Assembly: GCA_016712035.1 (NCBI GenBank)
Contig: JADJRT010000014.1
Span: 1-64,000 of the forward strand
Reading direction: 5' to 3'
Length of the DNA stretch: 64,000 nt
Source of the DNA: Flammeovirgaceae bacterium
GTDB taxonomy: Bacteria > Bacteroidota > Bacteroidia > Cytophagales > Cyclobacteriaceae
Shown here in pieces: positions 1 to 8,097 of the stretch. Both the position numbers and the translations under genes were made by a program. The notes under the pieces are model-generated. The model saw only the letters and a program-made list of their open reading frames with translations. It ran no database searches and was not told where the DNA came from. Every line of letters begins with the position of its first letter. The stretch's first letter is position 1.

Positions 1-788
1 TTGATGTGAAGTATGAGTATCTGCGCCAGTATGCCTGTAATCCACAAAATTTTGGCCGCAGATCAGAGAAGATTGCTTCTGTACCCGTTGCCTTTGAACG
101 GATGCAACAATCAGGCGATTTAATCTGGACAGATAGTATATTTTTTATTTCGGATGAGCCCGGTAAAAATACAGGTAATCAAGGGCTGGCGGGTGGCGGA
201 ATAATTACTGACTCGTTAATTAGTCTAATACAGAATGCAAAATCATCCATATACATTCAGTCGCCTTATTTAATTACGACCGACTTAGGGCAAAGTCTGT
301 TTCAGAAAACAATTGACCGTGGCGTTTCGGTTAACATTCTTACAAACAGTTTATCCTCTACCGATAATCTGGAGGCATTTAGCGGCTATAAACGAGATCG
401 TGAAAGCTTACTAAAGACAGGCATAAAAATATTTGAGTTTAGGACCGATGCTGCTGTCAGGTATGAGGTGATGACGGGTGCTTTGCAAACGGAGATTAAT
501 TACAGTCCGATTTTTGGCTTGCATGCTAAGTCGATGGTGATTGACCAACGGATCGCCATCATTGGAACCTTTAATTTAGATCCGCGCAGTGCCAATCTGA
601 ACACCGAGTGTATGGCTGTTATTTATAATGGCGACATAGCTACCCGGTTGCAACAAGCGATGCAGATAGACATGCTTTCCGAAAATGCCTGGCAAACCAC
701 ATTAACGTTTAATCCGGATTCGGAAGCTGGATGGACTAAGCGTTTTAAGGTGTGGATGCGAGGGGTGGTGCCGAAATCTATTCTTTGA
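1..788 (+). CDS. phospholipase D family protein (cardiolipin synthase ClsC-like), C-terminal part
   Basis: The frame is open to the left edge of the window, so this is the last ~262 residues of a longer protein; a GTG at position 6 is not a convincing start. One HKD catalytic motif is visible near the C-terminus (LHAKSMVID, then IGTFNLDPRSANLNTE), fitting HxKx4Dx6G(S/T). The stretch GYKRDRESLLKTGIKIFEF before it resembles ClsC-type proteins of the PLD superfamily, which move phosphatidyl groups between lipids at the membrane. The first HKD motif, needed for a complete active site, must lie upstream of the window. The gene converges with the minus-strand operon ending at 800; the 11-base gap shows no hairpin. 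Family assignment is firm, substrate is inference. Confidence 0.85.
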   Translation, partial: DVKYEYLRQYACNPQNFGRRSEKIASVPVAFERMQQSGDLIWTDSIFFISDEPGKNTGNQGLAGGGIITDSLISLIQNAKSSIYIQSPYLITTDLGQSLFQKTIDRGVSVNILTNSLSSTDNLEAFSGYKRDRESLLKTGIKIFEFRTDAAVRYEVMTGALQTEINYSPIFGLHAKSMVIDQRIAIIGTFNLDPRSANLNTECMAVIYNGDIATRLQQAMQIDMLSENAWQTTLTFNPDSEAGWTKRFKVWMRGVVPKSIL

Positions 789-799
789 TTTTAAGATTC

Positions 800-1558
800 T
801 TACATAATACTTCTAATCCAACCACCATCTACGGCCAGTGACACACCGGTTATGTAACTGGCTCTTTCACTGGCTAAAAATGTAACGGCCGCAGCAAATT
901 CATCGGGCTGGCCAAATCGACCTAAAGGAATTTCTTTGGTGACATTGGCAACCGTTGGATTATTTTGGATCAATCGATCGAGTCGTGCGGTTTGTGTGTA
1001 ACCAGGCATTACATTGTTTACCGTTATATTATACCCACCGAGTTCATTGGATAATGATTTTACAAGTCCCACGATCGATGCCCTAATTGAGTTTGATAGA
1101 ATTAAGTTATCAACGGGTTGTTTGACGGCTTGCGAAGTAATGGTAATGATCCGACCCCATTGACGGGTTTTCATTCCAGGCAAAAATCCTCGTATTAAAC
1201 TGGCAGCGCTTACCAATAATTGTTGATAGGCTGTGTCCCAATCTTCGGGAGTCAACTCTTCAAACTTACCGGTAGGAGGACCACCTGTGTTGGTGATCAA
1301 TACATCAACATGTTTATATTTTTCTAATACTGTGTTTATTATTCTATCGCGATCAATATTGTTTGTCAGATCACCGGCTATAACAAATACGTTCCCAAAT
1401 TTTTCGATCTCGGCTTTAGCTTTATTGAGAGTATCCGGATTTCTCCCACAAATAATAACCCGGGCGCCTTCTTTGGCTAGTTCGATAGCAACACTTTTAC
1501 CTAAGCCATTACTCGATGCTGCTACAAAGGCAATCTTGTCCGTTAAGTGTAAGTCCAT
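800..1558 (-). CDS. SDR family oxidoreductase lacking the YxxxK motif
   Basis: A 252-residue short-chain dehydrogenase/reductase fold. The N-terminal dinucleotide-binding turn is AASSNGLGK instead of the usual TGxxxGIG, and the NNAG motif reads TNTGG. Where classical SDRs carry Ser-Tyr-x-x-x-Lys, this protein has ITSQAVKQPVDNLILSNSIRAS, so the catalytic Tyr and Lys are replaced by an S-N-x-x-R pattern; this variant occurs as a recognisable SDR subgroup of unknown chemistry. C-terminal LAVDGGW is typical of SDRs. It is the last gene of the fucose-type operon; its ATG overlaps the stop of the cupin gene by one base (TAATG), implying translational coupling. A role in oxidising or reducing a sugar-acid intermediate is inference only. 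Confidence 0.85.
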   Translation of the reverse strand: MDLHLTDKIAFVAASSNGLGKSVAIELAKEGARVIICGRNPDTLNKAKAEIEKFGNVFVIAGDLTNNIDRDRIINTVLEKYKHVDVLITNTGGPPTGKFEELTPEDWDTAYQQLLVSAASLIRGFLPGMKTRQWGRIITITSQAVKQPVDNLILSNSIRASIVGLVKSLSNELGGYNITVNNVMPGYTQTARLDRLIQNNPTVANVTKEIPLGRFGQPDEFAAAVTFLASERASYITGVSLAVDGGWIRSIM

Positions 1559-1917
1559 TATTTTCTTAGATAATGATCCGTTCCATTCAACCAGTCTTCT
1601 CTGGGGGGCGCCCAGCTATCAATTTCTTCCACCTCTCCAATCATAAGTGCTTCATGAGGCAAATTGCCGGGTATCACCACAATATCACCCGCGTGTAAGT
1701 CCATTACTTGATCTTTATTAGCTCCAAACCAAAAACGTATGGTGCCTGAAATCACATTAGTTATTTGCTCGTTTTCATGACTATGAAGCGGTACCAGAAA
1801 TCCATCTTTAAATTTCATCTTGGCAATCATCATTTTTTTACCCGTTACAATTTTGCGTTGCATGGATGGATTCACTTGTTCTACTGGAACAGAATCCCAA
1901 TTAATTTTTTGAACCAT
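1558..1917 (-). CDS. cupin domain-containing protein
   Basis: A 119-residue single-domain cupin. Two cupin motifs are visible: G(x)5HxHxxE as LVPLHSHENEQITNVISG, and G(x)5PxGxxH as GDIVVIPGNLPHEAL, so the usual metal-binding His/Glu residues are present. Small cupins bind a metal ion and act as isomerases, lyases or dioxygenases, or merely bind sugars; the substrate cannot be told from sequence. It lies between a broken alpha/beta hydrolase and an SDR gene, with 19 bases to the former and a one-base overlap with the latter, so it is co-transcribed with the L-fucose catabolic genes and probably handles a related metabolite. Confidence 0.85.
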   Translation of the reverse strand: MVQKINWDSVPVEQVNPSMQRKIVTGKKMMIAKMKFKDGFLVPLHSHENEQITNVISGTIRFWFGANKDQVMDLHAGDIVVIPGNLPHEALMIGEVEEIDSWAPPREDWLNGTDHYLRK

Positions 1918-1936
1918 ATTTTTGATTTTAAAGTTA

Positions 1937-2907
1937 TTAACGCTTTTTTAAAGTATAAGCACTTGATGCTTCAAGATATTTCTTTCTCATAATCTTATCA
2001 AACACAATGGCGTTGAAGGTACTGGTTTGTTCCATGTGTGGTAAATGTCCGGCTTTAGAAATAACGTAAAGCTCTGTTGTTGGAATTCGTTTAAAAATAT
2101 TGGCTTCCACGGAATTTAATTCAACTACCTTGTCATGATCTCCCCAAATACAGAAAACGGGTAAGCCTGCATTTGCAATTCTTATTTGCTCATTTTCCAT
2201 AGAGGGACTATTTTTCCGTGTTGATAATAGTGCGCGAACAAAACCCTTGTACTTCATCATGGATTCATATTTTTTATCCCATCCCGTAAAGGGAGTTGCA
2301 TCATAAAAATCCCCCAGTTGTCCGCTGGCCATCGTTTTATAACTTTCACTTTGTTTAAAGGCTTGTATTTCCTCATCGGTAACCATTGCCGGGTATTCTG
2401 CAGCGTTGATAGTTTCGAAACCGGCTGGATCAACATAGATAAGATTTTGAATCCTATTCGGGTATTGTGCCGCAAAGGCACTAATGATGCGGCCACCATA
2501 GGATAGGCCAACAAATCCAACAGTTCATGCAACTGCTCTGAATACAATGCTCCATCATAAGCAACATCAGGATTATCGGAGTAGCCTCTTCCGTAAACAT
2601 CGTATCGCAATACGCCATACCCTCTTTTTTGAGCGGCATAATAAGTGGAATCCCAAATATAGGAAGGAACGGAAAAGCCATGTACCAACACAAGAACTGT
2701 ATCGGTATTTTGATTTGCAATTTCATAGTACGTATTGCCAGCACTTAACTTAACAAAGTTGCCTGACGTAATTGTGGATCGGAACTCAGCATTTTTTTCA
2801 ATAGTCTCATGGTCGACAAACTCCTGATCTTTCTGTTGGTTAGAACAACCTGCCAGGCTGATTGCAAGCAAGAGAATAAGTGCATGTATGTAGCTATTCA
2901 AATTCAT
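1937..2907 (-). pseudogene. alpha/beta hydrolase lipoprotein, frame disrupted
   Basis: The N-terminus has a lipoprotein signal (ILLLAISLAGCSN, lipobox LAGC), then an alpha/beta hydrolase fold with the oxyanion stretch VLVHGFSVPSYIWD. The frame breaks near 2505-2520. In another frame the sequence continues as VGFVGLSYGGRIISAF, giving the nucleophile elbow GLSYGG, then IWGDHDKVV (acid) and KAGHLPHMEQ (His), so the full triad is encoded. Unlike most breaks in this window this one is not a simple homopolymer slip: compared with family members about 6-9 residues between ELLD and the nucleophile strand are missing, and CTGTTGGAT sits at the junction, which suggests a small deletion between short repeats. 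Either a real pseudogene or an assembly collapse. It lies within the fucose-type operon. Confidence 0.75.
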
Positions 2908-2929
2908 ATTAATGGAAAATAGTTTGGTG

Positions 2930-4018
2930 TTAGAATTTGATTCCTGTTTGTTTCGAAATGTCTCTCAAGTCATCAACAACAGCTTTAATTAGTGGAATGC
3001 CTTCCTTTCTGCGAATAGCTTCCGCTTCATGTTCCGGATCACCGGGAATTAATACGGCTGCTTGACCTTTAATAGGTTTTGTATTTCTGAAAACTTCAAT
3101 CCATTCATCAATGCGAGTTTTAAATTCAGTAACATCCATAAAGCCATCAATCTGCATGGCGCCAAAAAAATGACCAATGCCTTTACCAACACTACGCGAG
3201 GGAATTTCCTGACGCAGCGCAAAGGGGGGAGCAAAGGGACCCCAATTGGCGCCACTTAAAACACTGGTGAGTATATCCACCATCGCGGAAAGTGCATACC
3301 CTTTATGGCCACCTAATTCGCGCTCGGAACCGAGAGGCAGCAACGCGCCACCTTCAATCATGTCAGTTGGCTGATCCGTCATGTCACCATCCTTATTTAT
3401 AATCCAACCTTTCGGGATTGAATTACCTTTTCGTTTGGCGATTTCAATTTTACCATAAGCAGCCGCACTGGTGGCGAGGTCAATCACAATCGGTTTATTT
3501 TTAAGTCCGGGGAAGGCAATCGAAATCGGGTTAGTACCGAGCATGCGTTCAGCGCCCCACAAGGGTGCCACTAATTTTGTAGTGTTAGTCATTGACCACC
3601 CAATCATATCACGCTCAAGCGCTTTAAATGAATAATAGGAGGCAATACCATAGTGATTCGTATTGCAGACACTCACCCAACCAGAGCCGTGTTGTTCGGC
3701 TTTGTCCATGGCAATCTCATTTGCCTTTGGCCCCACCACCAAACCCAGTCCGTTGTCGCCATCAACGGTACAAACGCTTTTTCTTTCGCGTATAATGGTA
3801 ATGTTTGGTTTGGGATTGATCCGCCCCAGCGTGAACATATCAAAGTAAGTATGTAAGCGAGCCACGCCATGCGAATCAATACCCCGCAAGTCGGATAAGC
3901 TTAGAACATCGGCAGCTTGTTCAGCCTCTGCTTTCGGAACACCGAAATGAAGAAAGACATTGATAGTAAATTCTTTGAGCTATTCGGATGGGTATAGCGT
4001 AGTTTGATCGGGTTGCAT
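2930..4018 (-). CDS. Ldh2/malate-L-lactate family NAD(P) oxidoreductase with early stop codon
   Basis: Member of the Ldh2/YlbC/YiaK family of NAD(P)-dependent 2-hydroxyacid dehydrogenases (malate, L-lactate, ureidoglycolate, 2,3-diketogulonate). Diagnostic stretches are LRGIDSHGVARL, GDNGLGLVVGPKA, GTNPISIAFP and IVIDLATSAAAYGK. The natural start is ATG at 4018, three bases after the preceding gene, and the N-terminus translates as MQPDQTTLYPSE, then a TAG at 3980-3982, then LKEFTINVFLHFGVPKAEAE in the same frame with normal family sequence. So one codon, probably Glu or Gln in relatives, is a stop. A shorter protein could only start at a weak TTG at 3889. In an L-fucose pathway that yields L-lactate and pyruvate, a lactate dehydrogenase role is plausible. 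Confidence 0.8.
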
Positions 4019-4020
4019 GA

Positions 4021-4350
4021 TTATAACTCAAAAATTTTATCCATTAGAATCCATTTTTCTTCGGGCTTGGCGTGTGGCAGCGCTTGTTGATACTTCCATA
4101 ACATTTGTTCCCACTCTTGTACTTTAGGATTGTTTGCATCGGCTTGCAATTTCAGAGTGAATGAAAACTGGTCGGCAGTTTCCATAATCATAAATAACCG
4201 ATTAGCGGTTCGATAGATTTCCATTTTTTCTATTCCGGAATCACGAATAGTCTTTTCAATTTCAGGCCAGATTTTTTCGTGATGCCTTTCATATTCCGCG
4301 ATCAGCGTGGGATCATCTTTTAAATCCAATGCAAGACAATAACGTTTCAT
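4021..4350 (-). CDS. L-rhamnose/L-fucose mutarotase family protein (RhaM/COG3254)
   Basis: A 109-residue protein of the RhaM/COG3254 mutarotase family, which interconverts alpha and beta anomers of 6-deoxy sugars. The conserved motif YERHHEKIWPEIEKTIRDSG near residues 20-40 holds the catalytic His pair, and the C-terminal WILMDKIFEL is typical. In Xanthomonas-type L-fucose oxidation clusters a member of this family is the L-fucose mutarotase, which supplies the anomer used by L-fucose dehydrogenase. Here it sits directly downstream of the fucose permease with zero intergenic bases (4350/4351), supporting the fucose assignment over rhamnose. Family assignment is firm; sugar specificity is from context. 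Confidence 0.88.
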   Translation of the reverse strand: MKRYCLALDLKDDPTLIAEYERHHEKIWPEIEKTIRDSGIEKMEIYRTANRLFMIMETADQFSFTLKLQADANNPKVQEWEQMLWKYQQALPHAKPEEKWILMDKIFEL

Positions 4351-5610
4351 TTAACTTTTAGTTGTGGCCGGAATAATTTCGTGTCCCTTCCAACCGTAGT
4401 AGATAACAAACAGAAAGCAAAAGAAGGGTAGTAGAAATGACTGCTGAATGGTAAAGTTGTCCGCAATCAATCCCATTAATGGAGGAATTATAGCACCGCC
4501 CACAATAGCCATAATAATAAATGACGAACCTAATTTTGTATGCTCACCCAAGTCCTTCACGCCAAGGGCGAAAATAGTCGGAAACATAATCGACATAAAA
4601 AAGTTAATGCCAAGAATGGAGTAAACGGCTATTTCGCCACCTGCAAATACTCCAGCCAGACAAAGGGCTGACGCGCAAGCTCCATAAAGCGTAAGTAGTT
4701 TGGTATCTTTAATCATAGTCATCAGCCAGGTACCAATAAATCGACCTGCTACAAAGAGAAAGGTACCCACAATCATGTAATTTTTAGAAGCGATCTCATT
4801 AGACACACCAGGCAATAACTCGGTGATGTAGTTCAGGGTAATTCCCCAGATACCTGCTTGCGCGCCTACATAAAAGAACTGAGCTAATACCGCTTGCGTT
4901 AAATGTTTATGCTTAAATATTGATTTATCAAATTTAAGTTTTGCTGTCTTTGAAGGTTCCGGCATTTTCACCAAAAAGAAAAGAAAGGCAACTACCAGAA
5001 CAACAATGGCAATCATCGTATACGGAAAGATTACAGCCTCGGCTGCTTGCTGCTTTTCGGAAGCTTCAACAAGGGAGCCCTCGTTGCCGGCAAAAATAAA
5101 CTGACCAGCCAGCCAGGGGCCTACCACTAACGCAACTCCGTTAAAGGATTGAGAAAAATTAAGTCGTTGTACGGACGTCTCTACTTTTCCTAAAATAGTT
5201 ACATATGGATTAGCCGCTGTTTCCAAAAAGGCTAAACCACTGGCGATGATATACAGTGCGATGAGAAAGAATCCGAAAGTTAAAGTTTTGGCCGCAGGGA
5301 TAAATAAGAGTGCCCCGATAGCATAAAGTAACAGCCCGAGCAAAATTCCTTTTTTGTAATTGTACTTTTCCATAAACAATCCGGCAGGAATAGCAATGGT
5401 GAAGTAGCCGAAGTAAAATGCCGTTTCAATTAAGAGGGCTTGTGCGCGTTTAATTTCAAACACGGGCTGAAAGTGTGCAATTAATGCTGAGTTAAGAATA
5501 TTAGCCAATCCCCATAAAAAGAAAAGACTGGTTACCAGTAATAACGGAACAAGATAATTTTTTTGTGACGTGTTGTTATCTATTACAGGATTGGAGGTAG
5601 GTATAGCCAT
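4351..5610 (-). CDS. fucP: L-fucose:H+ symporter permease, FucP-like MFS transporter
   Basis: A 419-residue major facilitator superfamily transporter with about 12 hydrophobic segments. The start of the first helix (SLFFLWGLANILNSALIAHF) and the following LIETAFYFGYFTIAIPAG and LFMEKYNYKKGILLGLLLYA are the hallmark of the FucP family (L-fucose, or glucose/galactose GluP). The protein has no signal peptide and sits in the inner membrane. It lies between a fucose-dehydrogenase-like SDR (6 bases away) and a mutarotase gene (0 bases), which favours L-fucose uptake with protons as its job. Other FucP-family substrates such as N-acetylglucosamine or galactose cannot be ruled out from sequence alone. 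Confidence 0.88.
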   Translation of the reverse strand: MAIPTSNPVIDNNTSQKNYLVPLLLVTSLFFLWGLANILNSALIAHFQPVFEIKRAQALLIETAFYFGYFTIAIPAGLFMEKYNYKKGILLGLLLYAIGALLFIPAAKTLTFGFFLIALYIIASGLAFLETAANPYVTILGKVETSVQRLNFSQSFNGVALVVGPWLAGQFIFAGNEGSLVEASEKQQAAEAVIFPYTMIAIVVLVVAFLFFLVKMPEPSKTAKLKFDKSIFKHKHLTQAVLAQFFYVGAQAGIWGITLNYITELLPGVSNEIASKNYMIVGTFLFVAGRFIGTWLMTMIKDTKLLTLYGACASALCLAGVFAGGEIAVYSILGINFFMSIMFPTIFALGVKDLGEHTKLGSSFIIMAIVGGAIIPPLMGLIADNFTIQQSFLLPFFCFLFVIYYGWKGHEIIPATTKS

Positions 5611-5616
5611 AGCACA

Positions 5617-6387
5617 TTAACTGATTGCGCGATCAAGATGGGTATAACCGCCATCGACAAAAAACCATTGGCCCGTGGTGTGGCTCGAACGATCGGAGAG
5701 AAGAAAGGCAACGGTATCGGCAATTTCTTCTGATTTGGTCAATCGATGGTCAAGGGGAATTTTTTTTGATATCTGTTTCAGTTTTTCCTGTGGATCGGAA
5801 AAGCTGTTAAGCCACGATTCATAAAGTGGCGTTGCCACCTCAGCTGGAATCACTGCATTTACCCGGATGGAGTAGGGCAGTAGTTCAACGGCCCATTCGC
5901 GCGTAAGCGAAAGTATAGCGCCTTTAGCAGCTACATAACCTGAGCTGTTTCCTTGCCCGGTTACCGCGGTCTTGGATCCAATGTTAACAATCACTCCTTT
6001 TCTTTTTTTAAGATGAGGCAAAGCATAATGCGCCATAAAGTAATAATGACCGGCATTGTTAACGAGTGACTTGGTAAACTTGGCTGGGGTACCATTTTCC
6101 AAACCAATACCGTCATTGTTTCCCGCATTATTTACCAGGCCATCAATTCTACCATGCTGCTGAATAATTTCATTGATTACTTCGCGACAAGCCGAGTAGG
6201 TTGATAAGTCAGCGTTGTAATACGATCCTTTTTCACTTCTATCCGGAATTGTTTTTTGCGTTTTCGGCACCTTGTCAACAATGGCTACCTGCGCACCTTC
6301 TTCGATGAGCACCTGAGCAATTGATTTGCCAATGCCACGGGCACCACCCGTTACAATTATTACTTTGTCTTTAAGATGAAGATCCAT
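5617..6387 (-). CDS. SDR family oxidoreductase, likely L-fucose dehydrogenase
   Basis: A 256-residue classical SDR with all signature residues: VTGGARGIGK for NAD(P) binding, NNAG at about residue 87, a catalytic Ser in IGSKTAVTG and the YVAAK active-site motif, ending in the usual FFVDGGYTHLD. Asp in VAIVDK after beta-2 suggests NAD preference. Placed two bases after an L-fuconolactonase-type amidohydrolase gene and next to the fucose permease, it is the best candidate for L-fucose (or a related 6-deoxy- or pentose aldose) 1-dehydrogenase making the L-fucono-lactone. The other SDR of the operon (8098-8877) could swap roles with it; sequence alone does not settle which acts first. Confidence 0.85.
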   Translation of the reverse strand: MDLHLKDKVIIVTGGARGIGKSIAQVLIEEGAQVAIVDKVPKTQKTIPDRSEKGSYYNADLSTYSACREVINEIIQQHGRIDGLVNNAGNNDGIGLENGTPAKFTKSLVNNAGHYYFMAHYALPHLKKRKGVIVNIGSKTAVTGQGNSSGYVAAKGAILSLTREWAVELLPYSIRVNAVIPAEVATPLYESWLNSFSDPQEKLKQISKKIPLDHRLTKSEEIADTVAFLLSDRSSHTTGQWFFVDGGYTHLDRAIS

Positions 6388-6389
6388 TG

Positions 6390-7241
6390 CTAAAGATTGT
6401 AAAATCTTACTGCATTTTCATTCATTATCAAATGTTTTTCTGATTCAGAAAAAGGTTTAAAATACTCTTCAATGATATTCAATTGCTGCCGGTAAGTTGC
6501 CGCTACTAAACAAACGGGCCAGTCCGATCCGTACATAACACGAGAGGTGCCAAACTGATTTATCGCAAAATCGAGATAGGCTCTAAAATCTTCGTTGGTC
6601 CATTCCTTTTTTGCTTCGGTTGTCATGCCGGAGAGTTTGCAATAAACATTGGGCTGCACGGCCAGATTTTTAATATTCATTGCCCAAGAGTCAAATTCCT
6701 TTTCCCGGATAACGGGTTTGGCGAGATGGTCCACCACAAATTTTTGTTGCGGATGCTTACGAACCAACGCAATGGCATCTTGCAATTGATGTGGATAAAT
6801 TAAAATGTCGTAAGTGAAATTGTGTGCTGTTAAAAATTCGATCCCTCGCTCGAATTTTTGACTAATTAAAAATCCATTTTGCTCTGATTGGGCAATATGT
6901 CGGAACCCTTTAAGTTTTTTAAAACTTCCAAAGTATTGCAGTCGCCCTTCTAAAGAATCAGATCTCAGGTCAACCCACCCCACAACTCCCAGAATAAAAT
7001 CATGATCGTTAGCCAGTGACAAGAGAAACTCAGTTTCTGTTTCTGATTGATCGGCTTGCACGGCAACACAACCCGCTACATTATTTTGTTTGTAAACAGG
7101 AGCCAGATCATTTGGAAGAAAGTTGCGCTGAATGATTTTCATCTCATCCGTGATCCAATCATCTCGCACGGGATTGTAATTCCAAAAGTGCTGATGAGAA
7201 TCTATGATAGAAAATGATTTTATGTTTTCAGTTTCAGTCAT
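6390..7241 (-). CDS. amidohydrolase family L-fuconolactonase-like protein (COG3618)
   Basis: A 283-residue metal-dependent hydrolase of the TIM-barrel COG3618 group, which includes L-fuconolactonase and 2-pyrone-4,6-dicarboxylate hydrolase. The metal-site residues are seen as IIDSHQHFWNY (HxH), FVVDHLAKP (His) and MYGSDWPVC (Asp). In the non-phosphorylative L-fucose route such an enzyme opens L-fucono-1,5-lactone or 1,4-lactone to L-fuconate. Its 5' end overlaps the stop of the upstream FAH-family gene by 8 bases, and it ends 2 bases before the SDR gene, so the three are translated from one message. Family is firm, lactone substrate is inferred from context. Confidence 0.88.
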   Translation of the reverse strand: MTETENIKSFSIIDSHQHFWNYNPVRDDWITDEMKIIQRNFLPNDLAPVYKQNNVAGCVAVQADQSETETEFLLSLANDHDFILGVVGWVDLRSDSLEGRLQYFGSFKKLKGFRHIAQSEQNGFLISQKFERGIEFLTAHNFTYDILIYPHQLQDAIALVRKHPQQKFVVDHLAKPVIREKEFDSWAMNIKNLAVQPNVYCKLSGMTTEAKKEWTNEDFRAYLDFAINQFGTSRVMYGSDWPVCLVAATYRQQLNIIEEYFKPFSESEKHLIMNENAVRFYNL

Positions 7242-8094
7242 GCAGGCGAATCAGATCGCTTCCTGCCGTTGCTCCCCCAAGGCCTTCGATCCCTAATTCC
7301 ACAACATCTCCTTTCTTAAGATAAACAGGCGGATTGAATCCAAGACCCACGCCAGACGGTGTACCGGTAGAAATCACATCGCCCGGTAGCAACGTCATAA
7401 ACGTGCTGATGTAGCTGACGAGAAACGGAACTTCAAAAATCATATCATCGGTGTTGTTGTCTTGCATGGTTTTGCCATTCACCTTCAACCACATGTGCAG
7501 GTTGTTGTAATCGGCCACCTCATCTTTGGTAACCAGGTACGGACCCATCGGAGCAAAGGTATCACAGCTCTTGCCTTTCACCCATTGTCCGTTTCGCTCC
7601 AACTGAAATTCACGCTCGCTGTAATCGTTATGGAGACAATATCCGGCCACATAATCCAACGCATCTTTCTCTTCTACATAACTTGCCTTCTTTCCAATGA
7701 CCACAGCAAGTTCTACCTCCCAGTCGGTCTTGATACTTTTTTTAGGAATGATCAGGTTATCATTTGGACCACAGAGTGCACTTGTTGATTTAAAGAAAAT
7801 TATGGGCTCGGGAGGCAAAGGCATTTTTGATTCCAGCGCATGTTTGGTATAATTCAATCCCACACAGATTATTTTGGATGGACGTTGAAAGCAGGGCCCT
7901 AAACGGGAGCCTTCTTTAATTACGGTAAGAGAAGATTTGTTTTGATCTAACCATTTTTGCAAACGGACCAAACCATCTTTCTCAAAAAAACTTTCTCCAT
8001 AATCTTCTCCAAAAGCAGAATCATTGTACATTTTTCCATCTAATAAAATACCGGGCTTTTCTGAGCCAGGTTCTCCAAACCTAAATAGCTTCAT
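7234..8094 (-). CDS. fumarylacetoacetate hydrolase family protein, likely 2,4-diketo-3-deoxy-L-fuconate hydrolase
   Basis: A 286-residue FAH-family enzyme with the small N-terminal domain (MKLFRFGEPGSEKPGILLDG) found in the sugar-acid branch. Metal and catalytic stretches include PEPIIFFKSTSALCGPND, DWEVELAVVIGKKASYV and LLPGDVISTGTPSGVGLG. Relatives in oxidative L-fucose pathways cleave 2,4-diketo-3-deoxy-L-fuconate to pyruvate and L-lactate; others act as 2-keto-3-deoxy-acid dehydratases in the L-arabinose or D-xylose routes. Its neighbours here are a 2-keto-3-deoxy-fuconate-dehydrogenase-like SDR upstream (3 bases) and the lactonase gene downstream (8-base overlap), which favours the hydrolase role. 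Confidence 0.87.
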   Translation of the reverse strand: MKLFRFGEPGSEKPGILLDGKMYNDSAFGEDYGESFFEKDGLVRLQKWLDQNKSSLTVIKEGSRLGPCFQRPSKIICVGLNYTKHALESKMPLPPEPIIFFKSTSALCGPNDNLIIPKKSIKTDWEVELAVVIGKKASYVEEKDALDYVAGYCLHNDYSEREFQLERNGQWVKGKSCDTFAPMGPYLVTKDEVADYNNLHMWLKVNGKTMQDNNTDDMIFEVPFLVSYISTFMTLLPGDVISTGTPSGVGLGFNPPVYLKKGDVVELGIEGLGGATAGSDLIRLHD

Positions 8095-8097
8095 GAA

